Shown: positions 1 to 13,440 of the stretch, piece by piece
Numbering within the stretch: the stretch's first letter is position 1
Layout: the number at the start of each line of letters is the position of its first letter
DNA from: Diogma glabrata
Lineage: Eukaryota; Arthropoda; Insecta; Diptera; Cylindrotomidae
DNA: 64,000 bases
NCBI GenBank assembly: GCA_963693315.1
Contig: OY856188.1
Span: forward strand, 3,656,257 to 3,720,256
Reading direction: 5' to 3'
Program-made: the position numbers and the translations under genes
Notes under the pieces: generated by a model
What the model saw: only the letters and a program-made list of their open reading frames with translations
Told to the model about the DNA's origin: nothing
Databases searched by the model: none

Positions 1-3000
1 AGATAGATAGATAGATGGAGATAGATAGATAGATAGATGGAGATAGATGGAGATGGATAGATGGAGATAGATGGAGATAGATAGATGGAGATAGATAGAT
101 GGAGATAGATAGATAGATAGATGGAGATAGATAGATAGATAGATGGACATAGATAGATAGATAGATGGATAGATAGATAGATGGAGATAGATAGATAGAT
201 GGAGATAGATAGATGGAGATAGATAGATGAAGATAAATGGAGATAGATGGAGATAGATAGATGGAGATAGATGGAGATGGATATAGATGGAGATGGATAT
301 AGATGGAGATGGATATAGATGGAGATGGATATAGATGGAGATAGATGGAGATGGATATAGATGGAGATGGAGATAGATAGAGATGGATATAGATGGAGAT
401 ACATGGAGATGGATATAGATGGAGATGGATATAGATGGATATAGATGGAGATAGATGGAGATGGATATAGATGAAGATAGATGGAGATGGATATAGATGG
501 AGATGGATATAGATGGAAATGGATATAGATGGAGATGGATATAGATGTAGATAGATGGAGATGGATATAGATGGAGATGGATATAGATGGATATAGATAG
601 AGATGGATATAGATGGAGATGGATATAGATGGAGATGGATATAGATAGATGGAGATGGATATAGATAGATGGAGATGGATATAGATGGGGATGGATATAG
701 ATGGGGATGGAGATAGATGGAGATGGAGATAGACGGAGATGGATATGGATGGGAGATAGATGGAGATGGATATAGAAAGATGGAGATAGATAGAGATGGA
801 GATAAATGAAGATGGATATAGATAGATGGAGATGGATATAGATAGATGGAGATAGATGGAGATGGATAGAGATAGATGGAGATGGAGATAGAAAGATGGA
901 GATAGATACATGGAGATAGACAGATGGAGATAGATAGATGGAGATAGATAGATGGAGATAGATGAAGATAGATAGATGGAGATAGATAGATGGAGAAAGA
1001 TAGATAGAGATAGATGGAGATAGATAGATGGAGATAGATTGAGATAGATAGATGGAGATAGATAGATGGAGATAGATAGATGGAGATAGATACATCGAGA
1101 TAGACAGATGGAGATAGATAGATGGAGATAGATAGATGGAGATAGATGAAGATAGATAGATGGAGATAGATGAAGATAGATAGATGGAGATAGATAGATG
1201 GAGATAGATAGATGGAGATGGATATAGATGGAGATGGATATAGATGGAGATGGATATAGATGGAGATAGATGGTGATGGATATAGATGGATATAGATGGA
1301 TATAGATGGAGATGGATATAGATGGAGATGGATATAGATGAAGATAGATGGAGATGGATATAGATGGAGATGGATATAGATAGAAATAGATGGAGATGGA
1401 TATAGATGGTGATGGATATAGATGGAGATGGATATAGATTGAGATGGATAAAGATGGAGATGGAGATGGATATAGATGGATATAGATGGAGATGGATATA
1501 GATGGAGATAGATATAGATGGAGATGGATATAGATGGAGATGGATATAGATGGAAATGGAAATGGATAGATGGAGATAGATACATGGAGATAGATAAATG
1601 GAGGCAGATAGATGAAGATAGATAGATAGAGATAGATGGAGAGAGATAGATGGAGATAGATGGAGATGGATATAGATGAAGATGGATATAGATGGAGATG
1701 GATATAGATGGAGATGGAGATAGATGGAGATGGATATAGATGGAGATGGATATAGATGGAGATGGATATAGATGGAGATGGATATAGGTAGATGGAGATA
1801 AATGAAGATGGATATAGATAGATGGAGATAGATATAGATAGATGGAGATGGATATAGATGGAGATGGATATAGATAGATGGAAATAGATGGAGATGGATA
1901 TATATAGATGGAGATGGATATAGATAGATGGAGATGGATATAGATAGATGGAGATGGATATAGAAAGATGGAGATAGATAGAAGGAGATAGATGGAGATA
2001 GATAGGAGATAGATAGATGGAGATAGATAGATGGATATAGATAGATGGAGATGGATATAGATAGATGGAGATGGATATAGATGGAGATGGATATAGATAG
2101 ATGGAGATGGATATAGATAGATGGAAATAGATGGAGATGGATATAGATAGATGGAGATGGATATAGATAGATGGAGATAGATGGAGATGGATATAGATAG
2201 ATGGAGATGGATATAGATAGATGGACATAGATAGATGGAGATAGATGGAGATAGATAGAGATAGATGGAGATAGATAGATGGGGATAGATGGAGATAGAT
2301 AGATGGAGATAGATGGAGATAGATAGATGGAGATAGATAGATGGAGATAGATGGAGATAGATAGATGGAGATAGATAGATGGAGAAATATGGAGATAGAT
2401 AGATGGAGATAGATAGATGGAGAGAGATAGATGGAGATATATGGAGATAGATAGATGGAGATAGATAGATGGAGAGAGATAGTTGGAGAGAGATAGATGG
2501 AGATAGATAGATGGAGAGAGATAGATGGAGATAGATAGATGGAGATAGATAGATGGAGATGGATATAGATGGAGATGGAGATAGATGGAGATGGATATAG
2601 ATGGAGATAGATGGTGATGGATATAGATGGAGATGGAGATACATGGAGATGGATATAGATGGAGATGGATATGGATATAAATGGAGATGGATATAGATGG
2701 AGTTGGATATAGATGGAGATGGATATAGATGGAGATGGATATAGATGGAAATGGATAGATGGAGATAGATACATGGAGATAGATAGATGGAGATAGATGG
2801 AGATAGATAGATGGAGATAGATAGATAGAAATAGATGGAGATAGATAGATGGAGATAGATAGATGGAGATAGATAGAGATAGATAGATGGAGATATATGG
2901 AGATAGATAGATAGATGGAGATAGATAGATGGAGATAGATAGATGGAGAGAGATGGATGGAGAGAGATAGATGGAGATAGATAGATGGAGAGAGATAGAT

Positions 3001-6000
3001 GGAGATAGAAAGATGGAGATAGATGGTGATGGATATAGATGGAGATTAATATAGATGGAGATAGATGGAGATGGATATAGATGGAGATGGATATAGATGG
3101 AGATAGATGGAGATGGATGGAGATGGATATAGATGGAGATGGATATAGATGGAGATAAATGGAAATGGATATAGATGGAGATGGATATAGATGTAGATAG
3201 ATGGAGATGGATATAGATAGATTGAGATAGATAGATGGAGATAGATAGATGGAGATAGATGGAGATAGATAAAGATAGATTGATGGAGATAGATAGATGG
3301 AGATAGATAGATAGAGATAGATAGATGGAGATAGATGGATGAAGATTAATGGAGATAGATAGATGGAGATAGATAGAAGGAGATAGATAGATGGAGATAG
3401 ATAGATGGAGAGAGATAGATGAAGATAGATCGATGGAGATGGATATAGATGAAGGTGGATATAGATGGAGATAGATGGAGATGGATATAGATGGAGATGG
3501 ATATAGATGGAGATGGATATAGATGGAGATAGATGGAATTGGATATAGATGGAGATGGATATAGATGTAGATAGATGGAGATGGATATAGATGGAGATGG
3601 ATATAGATGGAGATGGATATAGATGGAGATGGATATAGATGTAGATAGATGGAGAAGGATATAGATGGAGATGAATATAGATGGATATAGATGGAGATAG
3701 AACGAAATAGATAGATGGAGATGGATATAGATAGATGGAGATGGATATAGATAGATGGAGATGGATATAGATAGATGGAGATGGATATAGATGGAGATGG
3801 ATATAGATGGAGATGGATATAGGAGATGGATATAGATGGAGATGGATATAGATGGAGATAGATGGAGATGGATATAGATGGAGATGGATATAGATGGAGA
3901 TGGATATAGATGGAGATGGATATAGATGTATATAGATGGAGAAGGATATAGATGGAGATGAATATAGATGGATATAGATGGAGATAGAACGAAATAGATA
4001 GATGGAGATGGATATAGATAGATGGAGATGGATATAGATAGATGGAGATGGATATAGATAGATGGAGATGGATATAGATAGATGGAGATAGATAGAAGGA
4101 GATAGATGGAGATAGATAGAAGGAGATAGATAGATGGAGATAGATAGATGGAGATAGATAGATGGAGATGGATATAGATAGATGGAGATGGATATAGATG
4201 GAGATGGATATAGATAGATGGAGATGGATATAGATAGATGGAAATAGATGTAGATGGATATAGATAGATGGAGATGGATATAGATAGATGGAGATGGATA
4301 TAGATAGATGGAGATGGATATAGATAGATGGAGATGGATATAGATAGATGGACATAGATAGATGGAGATAGATGGAGATAGATAGAGATAGATGGAGATA
4401 GATAGATGGGGATAGATGGAGATAGATAGATGGAGATAGATAGATGGAGATAGATGGAGATAGATAGATGGAGATAGATAGATGGAGATAGATAGAGATA
4501 GATAGATGGAGATAGATAGATGGAGAAATATGGAGATAGATAGATGGAGATAGATAGATGGAGAGAGATAGATGGAGATATATAGTTGGAGAGAGATAGA
4601 TGGAGATAGATAGATGGAGAGAGATAGATGGAGATAGATGGAGATAGATAGATGGAGATGGATATAGATGGAGATGGATATAGATGGAGAGATGGAGATA
4701 GATGGAGATGGATATAGATGGAGATAGATGGTGATGGATATAGATGGAGATGGAGATACATGGAGATGGATATAGATGGAGATGGATATAAATGGAGATG
4801 GATATAGATGGAGATGGATATAGATGGAGATGGATATAGATGGAGATGGATATAGATGGAGATGGATATAGATGGAAATAGAGGGAAATGGATAGATGGA
4901 GATAGATGGAGATAGATACATGGAGATAGATAGATGGAGATAGATAGATGGAGATAGATAGATGGAGATAGATGGAGATAGATAGATGAAGATAGATAGA
5001 TGAAGATAGATAGATAGAAATAGATGGAGATAGATAGATGGAGATAGATAGATGGAGATAGATGAGATAGATAGATGGAGATAGATAGATGGAGATAGAT
5101 AGAGATAGATTGATGGAGATAGATAGATAGAAATAGATAGATGGAGATAGATAGATGGAGATAGATAGAGATAGATAGATGGAGATAGATGAAGATAGAT
5201 AGATGGAGATAGATAGATGGAAATAGATAGACGGAGATAGATATATGGAGATAGATAGATGGAGATAGATAGATGGAGATATATGGAGATAGATAGATAG
5301 ATGGAGATAGATAGATGGAGATAGATAGATGGAGAGAGATAGATGGAGATAGAAAGATGGAGATAGATGGTGATGGATATAGATGGAGATTAATATAAAT
5401 GGAGATAGATGGAGATGGATATAGATGGAGATAGATGGAGATGGATATAGATGGAGATGGATATAGATGGGTAAAGATGGAGATGGATATAGATGGAGAT
5501 AAATGGAAATGGATGTAGATGGAGAGGGATATAGATGTAGATAGATGGAGATGGATATAGATGGAGATAGATGGAGATGGATATAGATGGAGATAGATAG
5601 ATGGAGATGGATATAGATATATGGAGATGGATATAGATAAATGGAGATGGATATAGATAGATGGAGATGGATATAGATAGATGGAGATGGATAGATGGAG
5701 ATGGATATAGATAGATGGAGATAGATATAGATAGATGGAGATGGATATAGATAGGAGATAGCTGGAGATAGATAGATGGAGATAGATAGATGGAGATAGA
5801 TTGATGGAGATAGATAGATGGAGATAGATAGATGGAGATAGATAGATGGAGATAGATAGATGGAGAGAGATAGATGGAGATAGATAGATGGAGATATATA
5901 GATGGAGATGGATATAGATAGAGATGGAGATAGATGGAGATGGAGATAGATGGTGATGGATATAAATGGAGATGGATATAGATGGATATAGATGGAGATG

Positions 6001-6360
6001 GAGATGGATATAGATGGAGATGGATATAGATGGAGATGGATATAGATGGATATAGATGGAGATAGATGGAGATGGATATAGATGGAGATGGATATAGATG
6101 GAGATGGATATAGATGGAGATAGATGGAAATGGATATAGATGGAGATAGATGGTGATGGATATAGATGGAGATGGATATAGATGGAGATAGATAGATGGA
6201 GATTGATATAGATAGATGGAGATGGATATAGATAGATGGAGATGGATATAGATAGATGGAGATGGATATAGATAGATGGAGATAGATGGGGATGGATATA
6301 GATAGATGGAGATAAATGAAGATGGATATAGATAGATGGAGATGGAGATAGATGGAGATT
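1..6360. repeat. GATA/GGAGAT satellite array
   Basis: Continuous simple-sequence array built from short related units: AGATAGATGG-type blocks alternating with a 16-base ATAGATGGAGATGGAT unit and a 20-base form carrying one extra GATA. Block order recurs over longer distances; about 2040-3060 is echoed at about 4150-5410. No gene is supported. On the minus strand one frame stays open for over 1000 codons (3346-6513) because the unit lacks stops in that frame; the translation is only Ser/Ile/Tyr/His/Leu/Pro repeats. Confidence 0.97.
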
Positions 6361-6361
6361 A

Positions 6362-7381
6362 GACCGACCCATTTTTGTATGGAAATGCAAAATGTTGTTT
6401 TTTTTTTGGTGCTCAAAGCTTGATTCGTTTAGTGGTCCATACTGAATATCCATACAAAAAATTGGTCCAATTGGTGCACCCAAGAGCCAGCGCTTTTGCA
6501 TATAGCAAAACAAGATTCGAGATTTCTTGGCTGTAAATACTCATATCTCAAAAACGCTTAATGATATGAAAAAAAAGTTAAAGCGAACCCACGTTATATT
6601 GCAATTGTCTAACTTTTTTAGTACAAACTTTTTTTCTCGGAATTACAACAAAAAAGTTTTAGTGGAATTTTCTGAATTCGTTCTCAATTTTTTAAAATGG
6701 TCTCATTGCCTCCAGTGACATTTCAGAAAAAAAAGTTCCAAACAAAATATTAATATTTTTGCTAAACTAACATTTATTTAGAACATACTTATAATTTTTA
6801 TTCAAAAATAAAAAAGTTTTAGAACAAAAGATCCATTATTTTAAGATTTCTTCAAATTTTCAGTTTAGCTTAACAGTGTATTACTGAAAATATACAAAAT
6901 CTATAAAAATTAATTAAACACAATATCACATTAATAAAAAAATTATTTGCCTTTAAAAATATTTACAGAGTCACTTAGGAAAAACAACTATTATGGCAAG
7001 TGTCAGAATATGAGCATCGATCAATGCATTCCTGACAGTGTAGTTTATCGAGCAAAATTTTTGAAAGTCGAACTTCTACGGTTTTCTGTTAATTCAATAG
7101 TGTTCTCAAAATATGGATGCAAAAACTAATTTTATAAGAAGCAGTTCAAAAAAATTTAGTTCTAAACTGTTAGAAGGTCTTGAAATTTGCATTTGCCTGT
7201 AGAGAACATTATTTAATAATTCACTAAAATGTCCATATCTTTTGATTTACTTCGTGATTTTATACTTGTTTAAAAGGTATTGAGCTAAGTAATTTTAGTG
7301 AATTATTTTTGCACGTTTCAAATTTAGAAGCACACAAAGGTGACCTGAAAATTAAATATAATATTTTAAAATAGGCAAAAG
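6362..7381 (+). repeat. Left inverted arm of foldback element
   Basis: Inverted partner of 8036-9055. Landmarks shared in opposite orientation include the ends, the segment around 6470-6500 (GCACCCAAGAGCCAGCGCTT), and the inner edge around 7340-7380 (CACACAAAGGTGACCTGAAA). The short ORFs here have mirror partners in the right arm and diverge without codon-like constraint. Confidence 0.85.
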
Positions 7382-8035
7382 GTGATATTCTAGTACCTCT
7401 AGAATTTTTTGACCGCGGTTTGAGTAACAATATCAAAACAGCAATGGAGAAAAAGTTACAATTTCGCAATCAAACCAACATGACATCTAAGAAAGCAAAT
7501 ATTTTCAAACTAGTACCGAATAAAATATATTTAAATTTTTTCGTGTCTGACAAATCCTAGATATTTTTGAAGTAGCCTTCAAAAAATTCCAAAATTTCTG
7601 TATGAAAATCCAGATTCTTGGATAGCAAATGAAGAATATTTGAACATTTAACAGCAAATTAAAGGAATTATGGTCGTAATTCGTAAAATGACGTTGCAGA
7701 ACAGGGAGTAAAGTTAATGACGGACTACAATAGACATTTTAAGTCAAGATGAAGAACAGAAACCGTTCATCCTTCAAGATGTAGAGAATTATCGACAAAA
7801 TATCCTTAAAACCAACAAAAAATTCTGTTGCAAAAATCTTGCGTGAATATTGGATAACTAAGTGCAACTATAACTTCACCAATAACTAAGTGAAAAATAT
7901 GTTAAATTACCATTTAACACATCAATTTATAACAAAGTATGGAGTAATCAGCTAAATAGCATGTCGATTGATTACCTTGAATTTTCATTTCAACACTATT
8001 TCATATTTTGTCTAAACATTCTTACATTATATTTC
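7382..8035. other. Foldback spacer, possible Tc1-like remnant
   Basis: This is the unpaired centre of the foldback element. One + strand stretch near 7757-7850 reads, with a stop in it, like the second helix-turn-helix of Tc1-type transposases (an Arg-x-x-Arg-Glu-Leu motif, then Asn-Pro-Thr-Lys-Asn-Ser and a Lys-Ile-Leu). The match is short and by eye; the rest of the spacer gives nothing recognisable. Confidence 0.3.
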
Positions 8036-9055
8036 GTTTTGCCTATATTTCAAAATATTATATTTAATTTTCAGGTCACCTTTGTGTGCTTCTAAATTTG
8101 AAACGTGCAAAAATAATTCACTAAAATTACTTAGCTCAATACCTTTTAAACAAGTATAAAATCACGAAATTCGGTTAAGTAAATCAAAAGATATGGACAT
8201 TCTAGTGAATTATTAAATAATGTTCTCTACAGGCAAATGCAAATTTCAAGACCTTCTAACAGTTTAGAACTAAATTTTTTTGAACTGCTTCTTATAAAAT
8301 TAGTTTTTGCATCCATATTTTGAGAACACTATTGAATTAACAGAAAACCGTAGAAGTTCGACTTTCAAAAATTTTTCTCGATAAACTACACTGTCAGGAA
8401 TGCATTGATTGATACTCATATTCTGACACTTGTCATAATAGTTGTTTTTTCTATGTGACTCTGCAAATATTTTTAAAGGCAAATAATTTTTTTATTAATA
8501 TGATGTTATTTTTAATTAATTTTAATAAATTTTGTATATTTTTAGAAATACACTGTTAAGCTAAACTGAAAATTTGAAGAAATACTTAAAGTAATGGATC
8601 TTTTGTTCTAAAACTTTTTTATTTTTGAATAAAAATTATAAGTATGTTCTAAATAAATGTTAGTTTAGCAAAAATATTAATATTTTGTTTGGAACTTTTT
8701 TTTCTGAAATGTCACTGGAGGCAATGAGGCCTTTTTGAAAAATTGACCTCAAACTTATAAAGTTCCACTAAAACTTTTTTGTTGTAATTCCGAAAAAAAA
8801 AGTTTGTACTAAAAAAGTTAGATAATCTCAAAATAATGTGAGCTTGCTTTAACTTTTTTTTATATCATTACGCGTTTTTGAGATATAAGTATTTATAGCC
8901 GTCAAATCTCGAATCTTGTTTTGCTATATGCAAAAGCGCTGGCTCTTGGGTGCACCAATTGGCCCAATTTTTTGTGTGGATATTCAGTATGGACCAATAA
9001 AAGAATTTAGCCCTGAGCACCAAAAAAAAATCAACATGTGGTTTTTGGGTCGGTC
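8036..9055 (-). repeat. Right inverted arm of foldback element
   Basis: Inverted copy of 6362-7381. It differs by scattered substitutions and small indels, for example an extra AATTCGG-type stretch near 8167 and altered bases near 8740-8760. A transcript crossing the element could fold into a hairpin of about 1 kb. Confidence 0.85.
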
Positions 9056-9740
9056 TAATGGAGATGGATATAGATAGATGGATATAGATGGAGATGGATA
9101 TAGTTAGATGGAGATGGATATAGATAGATGGAGATGGATATAGCTAGATGGAGATGGATATAGATAGATGGAGATGGATATAGATAGATGGAAATAGATG
9201 GAGATGGATATATATAGATGGAGATGGATATAGATAGATGGAGATGGATATAGATAGATGGAGATGGATATAGATAGATGGAGATGGATATAGATAGATG
9301 GAGATAGATGGAGATGGATATAGATGGAGATAGATGGAAAAGGGACATAGATGGAGATAGATGGAGGTGGATATAGATGTAGATAGATGGAGAAGGATAT
9401 AGATGGAGATGGATATAGATGGAGATGGATGGAGATGGAGATAGATGGAAATAGATAGATGGAGATGGATATAGATAGATGGAGATGGATATAGATAGAT
9501 GCAGATAGATGGAGATGGATATAGATAGATGGAGATGGATATAGATAGATGGAGATGGATATAGATAGATGGAGATAGATGGAGATGGATATAGATAGAT
9601 GGAGATGGATATAGAATGATGGAGCTAGATATAGATTAGATGGAGATGGATATAGATAGATGGAAATAGATGGAGATGGATATAGATAGATGGATATAGA
9701 TAGATGGAGATGGATATAGATAGATGGAGATGGAGATGGA
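9056..9740. repeat. Satellite array, right part
   Basis: Same GATGGATATAGATAGATGGA-type array as 1-6360, continued after the foldback element. It ends at about 9740, where AT-rich single-copy-like sequence begins. Long minus-strand open frames here (9055-9348, 9104-9766) are repeat translations, not genes. Confidence 0.95.
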
Positions 9741-10001
9741 TATTTTTTATTTTTATTATTATACACTTTTTATTTATATTATTATTTTATTTATGTAAAA
9801 AACTAAGGGAAATCATCTTTTGATTTTGTATGATATTTTTTTTTTTAATAAAATGTGTTGTGTAATAGGGTTTAGAATATGTGTCACAACACATAAATAC
9901 CTTTTAAGACCTAGGTCTAGACCTGGGTCCCACAACAACTGGCGTTCTAAGGTGTTGATTAACGTTTTTTTTAAACATCTGTAGGTTGAAGCCACCTGAG
10001 A

Positions 10002-11860
10002 CTAAGTGTTCCGGCAAACTATTCCATTTGTACGCAGTTCGGACAAAGAAGTCTCTCCGCGACAGCGCGGGATCTTTACCGTTTCACCGGTTGCGGCAGC
10101 CGATTTCCGAATGCAACGGGGGTAAGAATAAGTTTGAGGCATGATGCCGCTGATTTCATCTGAGCACTGCTGATGACGATATTTGTAAAAAACAACGAGG
10201 TCAGCAACAGTGCGACGATGTTGTAGGGAATTAAGTTTTGATGTCAAAGTTCGATCACCCACAATTCGTATAGCTCGCTTTTGAACAGAGTCCAAGAGGG
10301 CCAAGATGGAAACAGAGGCAGCACCCCAAACTTGACAGCAGTACTCCATACAGGGACGAATATAGGACTTATAAACATGGAGCAATTGGTATGGAGTGAA
10401 AAATTTTTTGCATCTATTTAGGAGGCCGAGTTTTTTAGACGCGCTTTTTGCCATCGCCATTACATGATCGTTCCAGAGTAGGTCATTTGAAACTGTGACA
10501 CCCAATAAACGAATGTTTTTACATTCACCTATTGGTTCATCACACATACTAAATAAAATATCTTTGGAGAACTCGGTCTTTAATCTGGAAACAATCAACA
10601 GCTGTGTTTTGGTGGAGTTGAAATTGACAAGGTTTTGGTCACCCCAGTCGGCGACTTTATTCAGGTCTTTGTTCACGTTTATGGCAGCGTCTCTCCGGGC
10701 GGGATTAATTCGTTCGTGCATTTTACCTTTTGAAGGACGGGGCTCGAACGACTTGTGCAGAGTACTATCATCTGCAAAACTATTTATTGGGTTGCTGGTG
10801 ATTTTCAACAATTCGTTGATATAAATCAAAAATAGGGTTGGGGACAATACTGAGCCTTGGGGTACACCAGCGTTAATTAGTTTAGACTCAGAAGAAAATC
10901 CGTCTAAGGTTACCGAAATCTATCGGTTCGATAGAAAATTTTGAATCAGCTTCTCAACATTGGGATGAAAACCGTACGCAACGAGCTTGTTGATTAAGTT
11001 GGCATGCCAGACTCGATCGAATGCCTTGGAGATGTCTAAAGCGATAACGTATGTTTCACCACCTTTATCAAGTATGCTGTTCCAACAATGCGCTACATAG
11101 TTTAATAGATCGGTAGTTGATCTTTTGTTTCGAAAACCGTATTGGCTGTCGGATATTAAATGATTTTCTTCCAGAAATTTTGAAATATGTGTATTAATAT
11201 AATGCTCGTAGACTTTAGATAGGACCGATAGTAAAGCTATTGGCCTATAATTTGAGATATCGGATTTTGGTCCCTTTTTGGGGACGGGCTGGACATTTGC
11301 CAACTTCCAGCACGAGGGATATATACCAGATTTGTAGGATTGGTAGAATATTTTAGTTAATGTTGGTACAAGTTCTTTGGAAAAGGTTTTTAAAATAATG
11401 GGTGGAATATTGTCCATTCCTGAGGCTTTGTTGATGTTTAACCCCTTTAAAAGTTTAGCGACTATTTTGGGTTTGAAGTGAAGTTCATTCATATTAACTC
11501 CTGAAGACTGGATTTGGGGTATTTCTTTAGGAGTTTCCAAAACAGTGGAGTTCAGAGCAAAGCGTTCAGTGAACAAGTTAGCTTTTCTTGCGGGATCATC
11601 GACGATTAAATCACCATCAATAATAGGGGGAATAGAAAATTTTGTACCAGAATTTAAAGAATTAATGGCACTGTAAAAACTCTTGTCAGAAACAGACATA
11701 GACGTAAGTTTTGAGGCTTTCGCTTTGTCAATTTCAGACTTTTCGTTTGAGATAATCTGGTTAGATATTGGGATCGATTAGTGGGAGTTTTGTTATGAAT
11801 CCAAATATTAAATGATCTACGTTTGTTTCTAAGTGCCGTTTTGGCAGCTTTCGAATACAA
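10002..11860 (-). pseudogene. Family A reverse transcriptase (broken)
   Basis: Reverse-transcriptase part of the family A element, in at least three frames. The fragment at 10920-11699 carries fingers/palm motifs (YRPIALLSVLSKVYE, QYGFRNKRSTTD, ALDISKAFDRVWH). The fragment at 10002-10847 carries the catalytic SFADDSTLH motif near its start and the thumb/C-terminal block with HVYKSYIRPCMEYCCQVWG. The short fragment 11654-11860 links endonuclease and RT. Frame breaks near 10850-10920 and 11700 show it no longer encodes one protein. In living members this enzyme copies the element RNA into DNA at the target site. Confidence 0.88.
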
Positions 11861-11949
11861 GTATTTTTGTTTGAGTTTTACTATGGAGAAAGGGACAAAT
11901 TTATTGATAGCAAATTGGATGGTTTCTGTAAAGTTTTGAGCAGAAACAT

Positions 11950-12898
11950 TTACATTGTCAGTGTAAAAACAATGACGGTCGAAAGGGAAACCATGGAAAA
12001 ATTTTGAAGACCACTCTTATTCATTTTTAAGTAGTCAAATATTTTACGGGGTTTGGGAGCTGTAGTTTTAAGTAAATCAGTTTTGATAACTGATGAGATT
12101 AAATAATGATCAGAATTTCCAATACTACCTTTCGCGACATCGACACTCGTAATATCTGGTATTGTGGAAAGATAGAGATCTAAAAGAAAACTATTATCAC
12201 CGCCATTACGGGCAGTGAAAGTCGGGCTTTTAACAATTTGGAATAGGCCCTGAGACGCGGCAAAAATTTCTGCCAGTTTTCCACTATTGTCAACATCGTC
12301 GGTCGATTTGGAGAATTCCAACCATGATTTGTTGTGAACGTTGAAGTCACCGGTAACGATAACTTCACAATTAGGGGACTTTGCTCTAATCTCGTCCACA
12401 ATTTTTGTCAGTATATTAAAAAAGTTTGGGTTACGTTTGTTGGGGGACCGGTATAAAGCTACATATTGTAAAAAAAGTCATTTCTGCAAGACAAATCTTT
12501 AAAACCATTGTATTGAAGCCGTCACCGTGTAGTTCAAAATTTGGAAAGCGCGTGTACGCAACACTCTCATGAATAAATGCGCATACGCCCTGATGGAGTT
12601 TGAAAGCTGATTCGAGCCTATATTTGGAATTAAGCGATTCTATAAAGAGAAAATTTTCAGAAACTTGTGTTTCTGTAAGGAATAGAATGTTCGGTTTGTC
12701 GTGCTCAAGATGATGTTGCACGTGCTCATGGTTAGCGTTCAATCCGCAGATGTTTTGAAAATGCATTTTAAAATTTTTTATTGATTCACATATGTTTTGT
12801 CCCTGCGAATTTCGTGGACGTGCCGCTTTATGGGCGGGTGGATTGCGCAAATTTGCTTTACCACTTGCAGAATTATTTTTTTTCGGTTGTACTGCCAT
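11950..12898 (-). pseudogene. Family A endonuclease (broken)
   Basis: Endonuclease/exonuclease/phosphatase-fold domain that nicks target DNA for target-primed reverse transcription. The upstream part (12431-12898) has QNICGLNANHEH and FLTETQVSE; the downstream part (11950-12399) has the metal-site motif VTGDFNVHNKSW and the GNSDHYLI motif. A frameshift near 12400-12480 separates them; the relative at 32161-33003 is intact across this point. The ATG at 12898 begins a basic Asn/Pro-rich leader of about 40 residues. Confidence 0.87.
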
Positions 12899-13440
12899 AT
12901 ATATATATATATCAAAAGGGTTTTATTTTATTTTTTTATGTATAATTTTAAAATGGATAACTAAGTAAAAAATCCTATCATACAACAAAATATGATTTAT
13001 GCCAATATTTCATGATAAGATGAAGAAATAATAACAAAATAATAAGTGAAAAACAAATTGTGAGAAATTTGCAGAAAACAAAACAAAACTAAATGCCAAT
13101 AATCCAGCTGATGCAGCGCACCCCAGACGCACCGCCCACCACCTCAATCGAGGCACAAAACCCACACATAACTACGTGTTGGTCCGATTCCTCGGAAGAG
13201 CTAATGAGCGGCACCGCTACGGAACGCTACCCAGCTAAGACTGGAAGTGCTGCCGTTGACTAATTAAAGTTCGTCTGCCAGCACCCTAAGATATCATCTT
13301 GGCTAATGACATCTCCTGCCATTGCCAGTGGTATGTGATATCTCACGCTAACTCATATGTCAATGGCAGGGACTGGAGTACGCAGGGTAGTCAGACCCGT
13401 ACATCAACATTGATCATAATCGATCAAAATCGATCCCTCC

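Larger units (their letters stand above)
6362..9055. mobile_element. Foldback transposon with ~1-kb inverted arms
   Basis: A 2.7-kb non-satellite block sits inside the satellite. Its outer ends are inverted copies (GACCGACCCA at 6362 and its complement ending at 9055), and TA lies on each side (6360-6361 and 9056-9057). Removing the block and one TA restores GAGATTAATGG, a variant found elsewhere in the array, so this looks like an insertion at TA. Arms run about 6362-7381 and 8036-9055, imperfect but clearly alignable along their full length, with small indels. TA duplication fits the Tc1/mariner superfamily, but arms this long are unusual for it. No intact ORF is present. Confidence 0.85.
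9836..13440 (-). mobile_element. Non-LTR retrotransposon, family A copy 0
   Basis: Minus-strand LINE-type element of about 3.6 kb. Its 3' end is a poly(A) tract (T-run 9836-9846 on this strand). A 3' UTR is followed in reverse by reverse transcriptase (10002-11860) and an AP-like endonuclease (11950-12898). The 5' UTR runs to 13440, where the 5' end reads GGAGGGATCGA, matching the 5' end of the deleted derivative at 59874. The catalytic box is FADD rather than the commoner YADD. I place it loosely in the CR1/jockey group. Several frameshifts make it non-functional. No convincing target-site duplication was seen. Confidence 0.9.

Noticed and set aside
3346..6513. 1055-codon open reading frame on the minus strand
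   Set aside because: It is the translation of the GATA-type satellite (Ser/Ile/Tyr/His/Leu/Pro repeats) that happens to lack stops, plus about 48 codons of the foldback arm. No conserved domain or splice context.
6527..7129. Small + strand ORFs (63 and 60 codons) as genes
   Set aside because: They lie in the foldback arm; the mirrored arm has a near copy only of the second (8300-8482) and there is no sign of coding constraint.
9104..9766. 220-codon minus-strand frame
   Set aside because: Same satellite translation artefact on the other side of the foldback element.
10495..10824. 109-codon + strand ORF
   Set aside because: Antisense shadow of the family A reverse transcriptase; the same shadow appears at 23112-23309 and 30693-31031.
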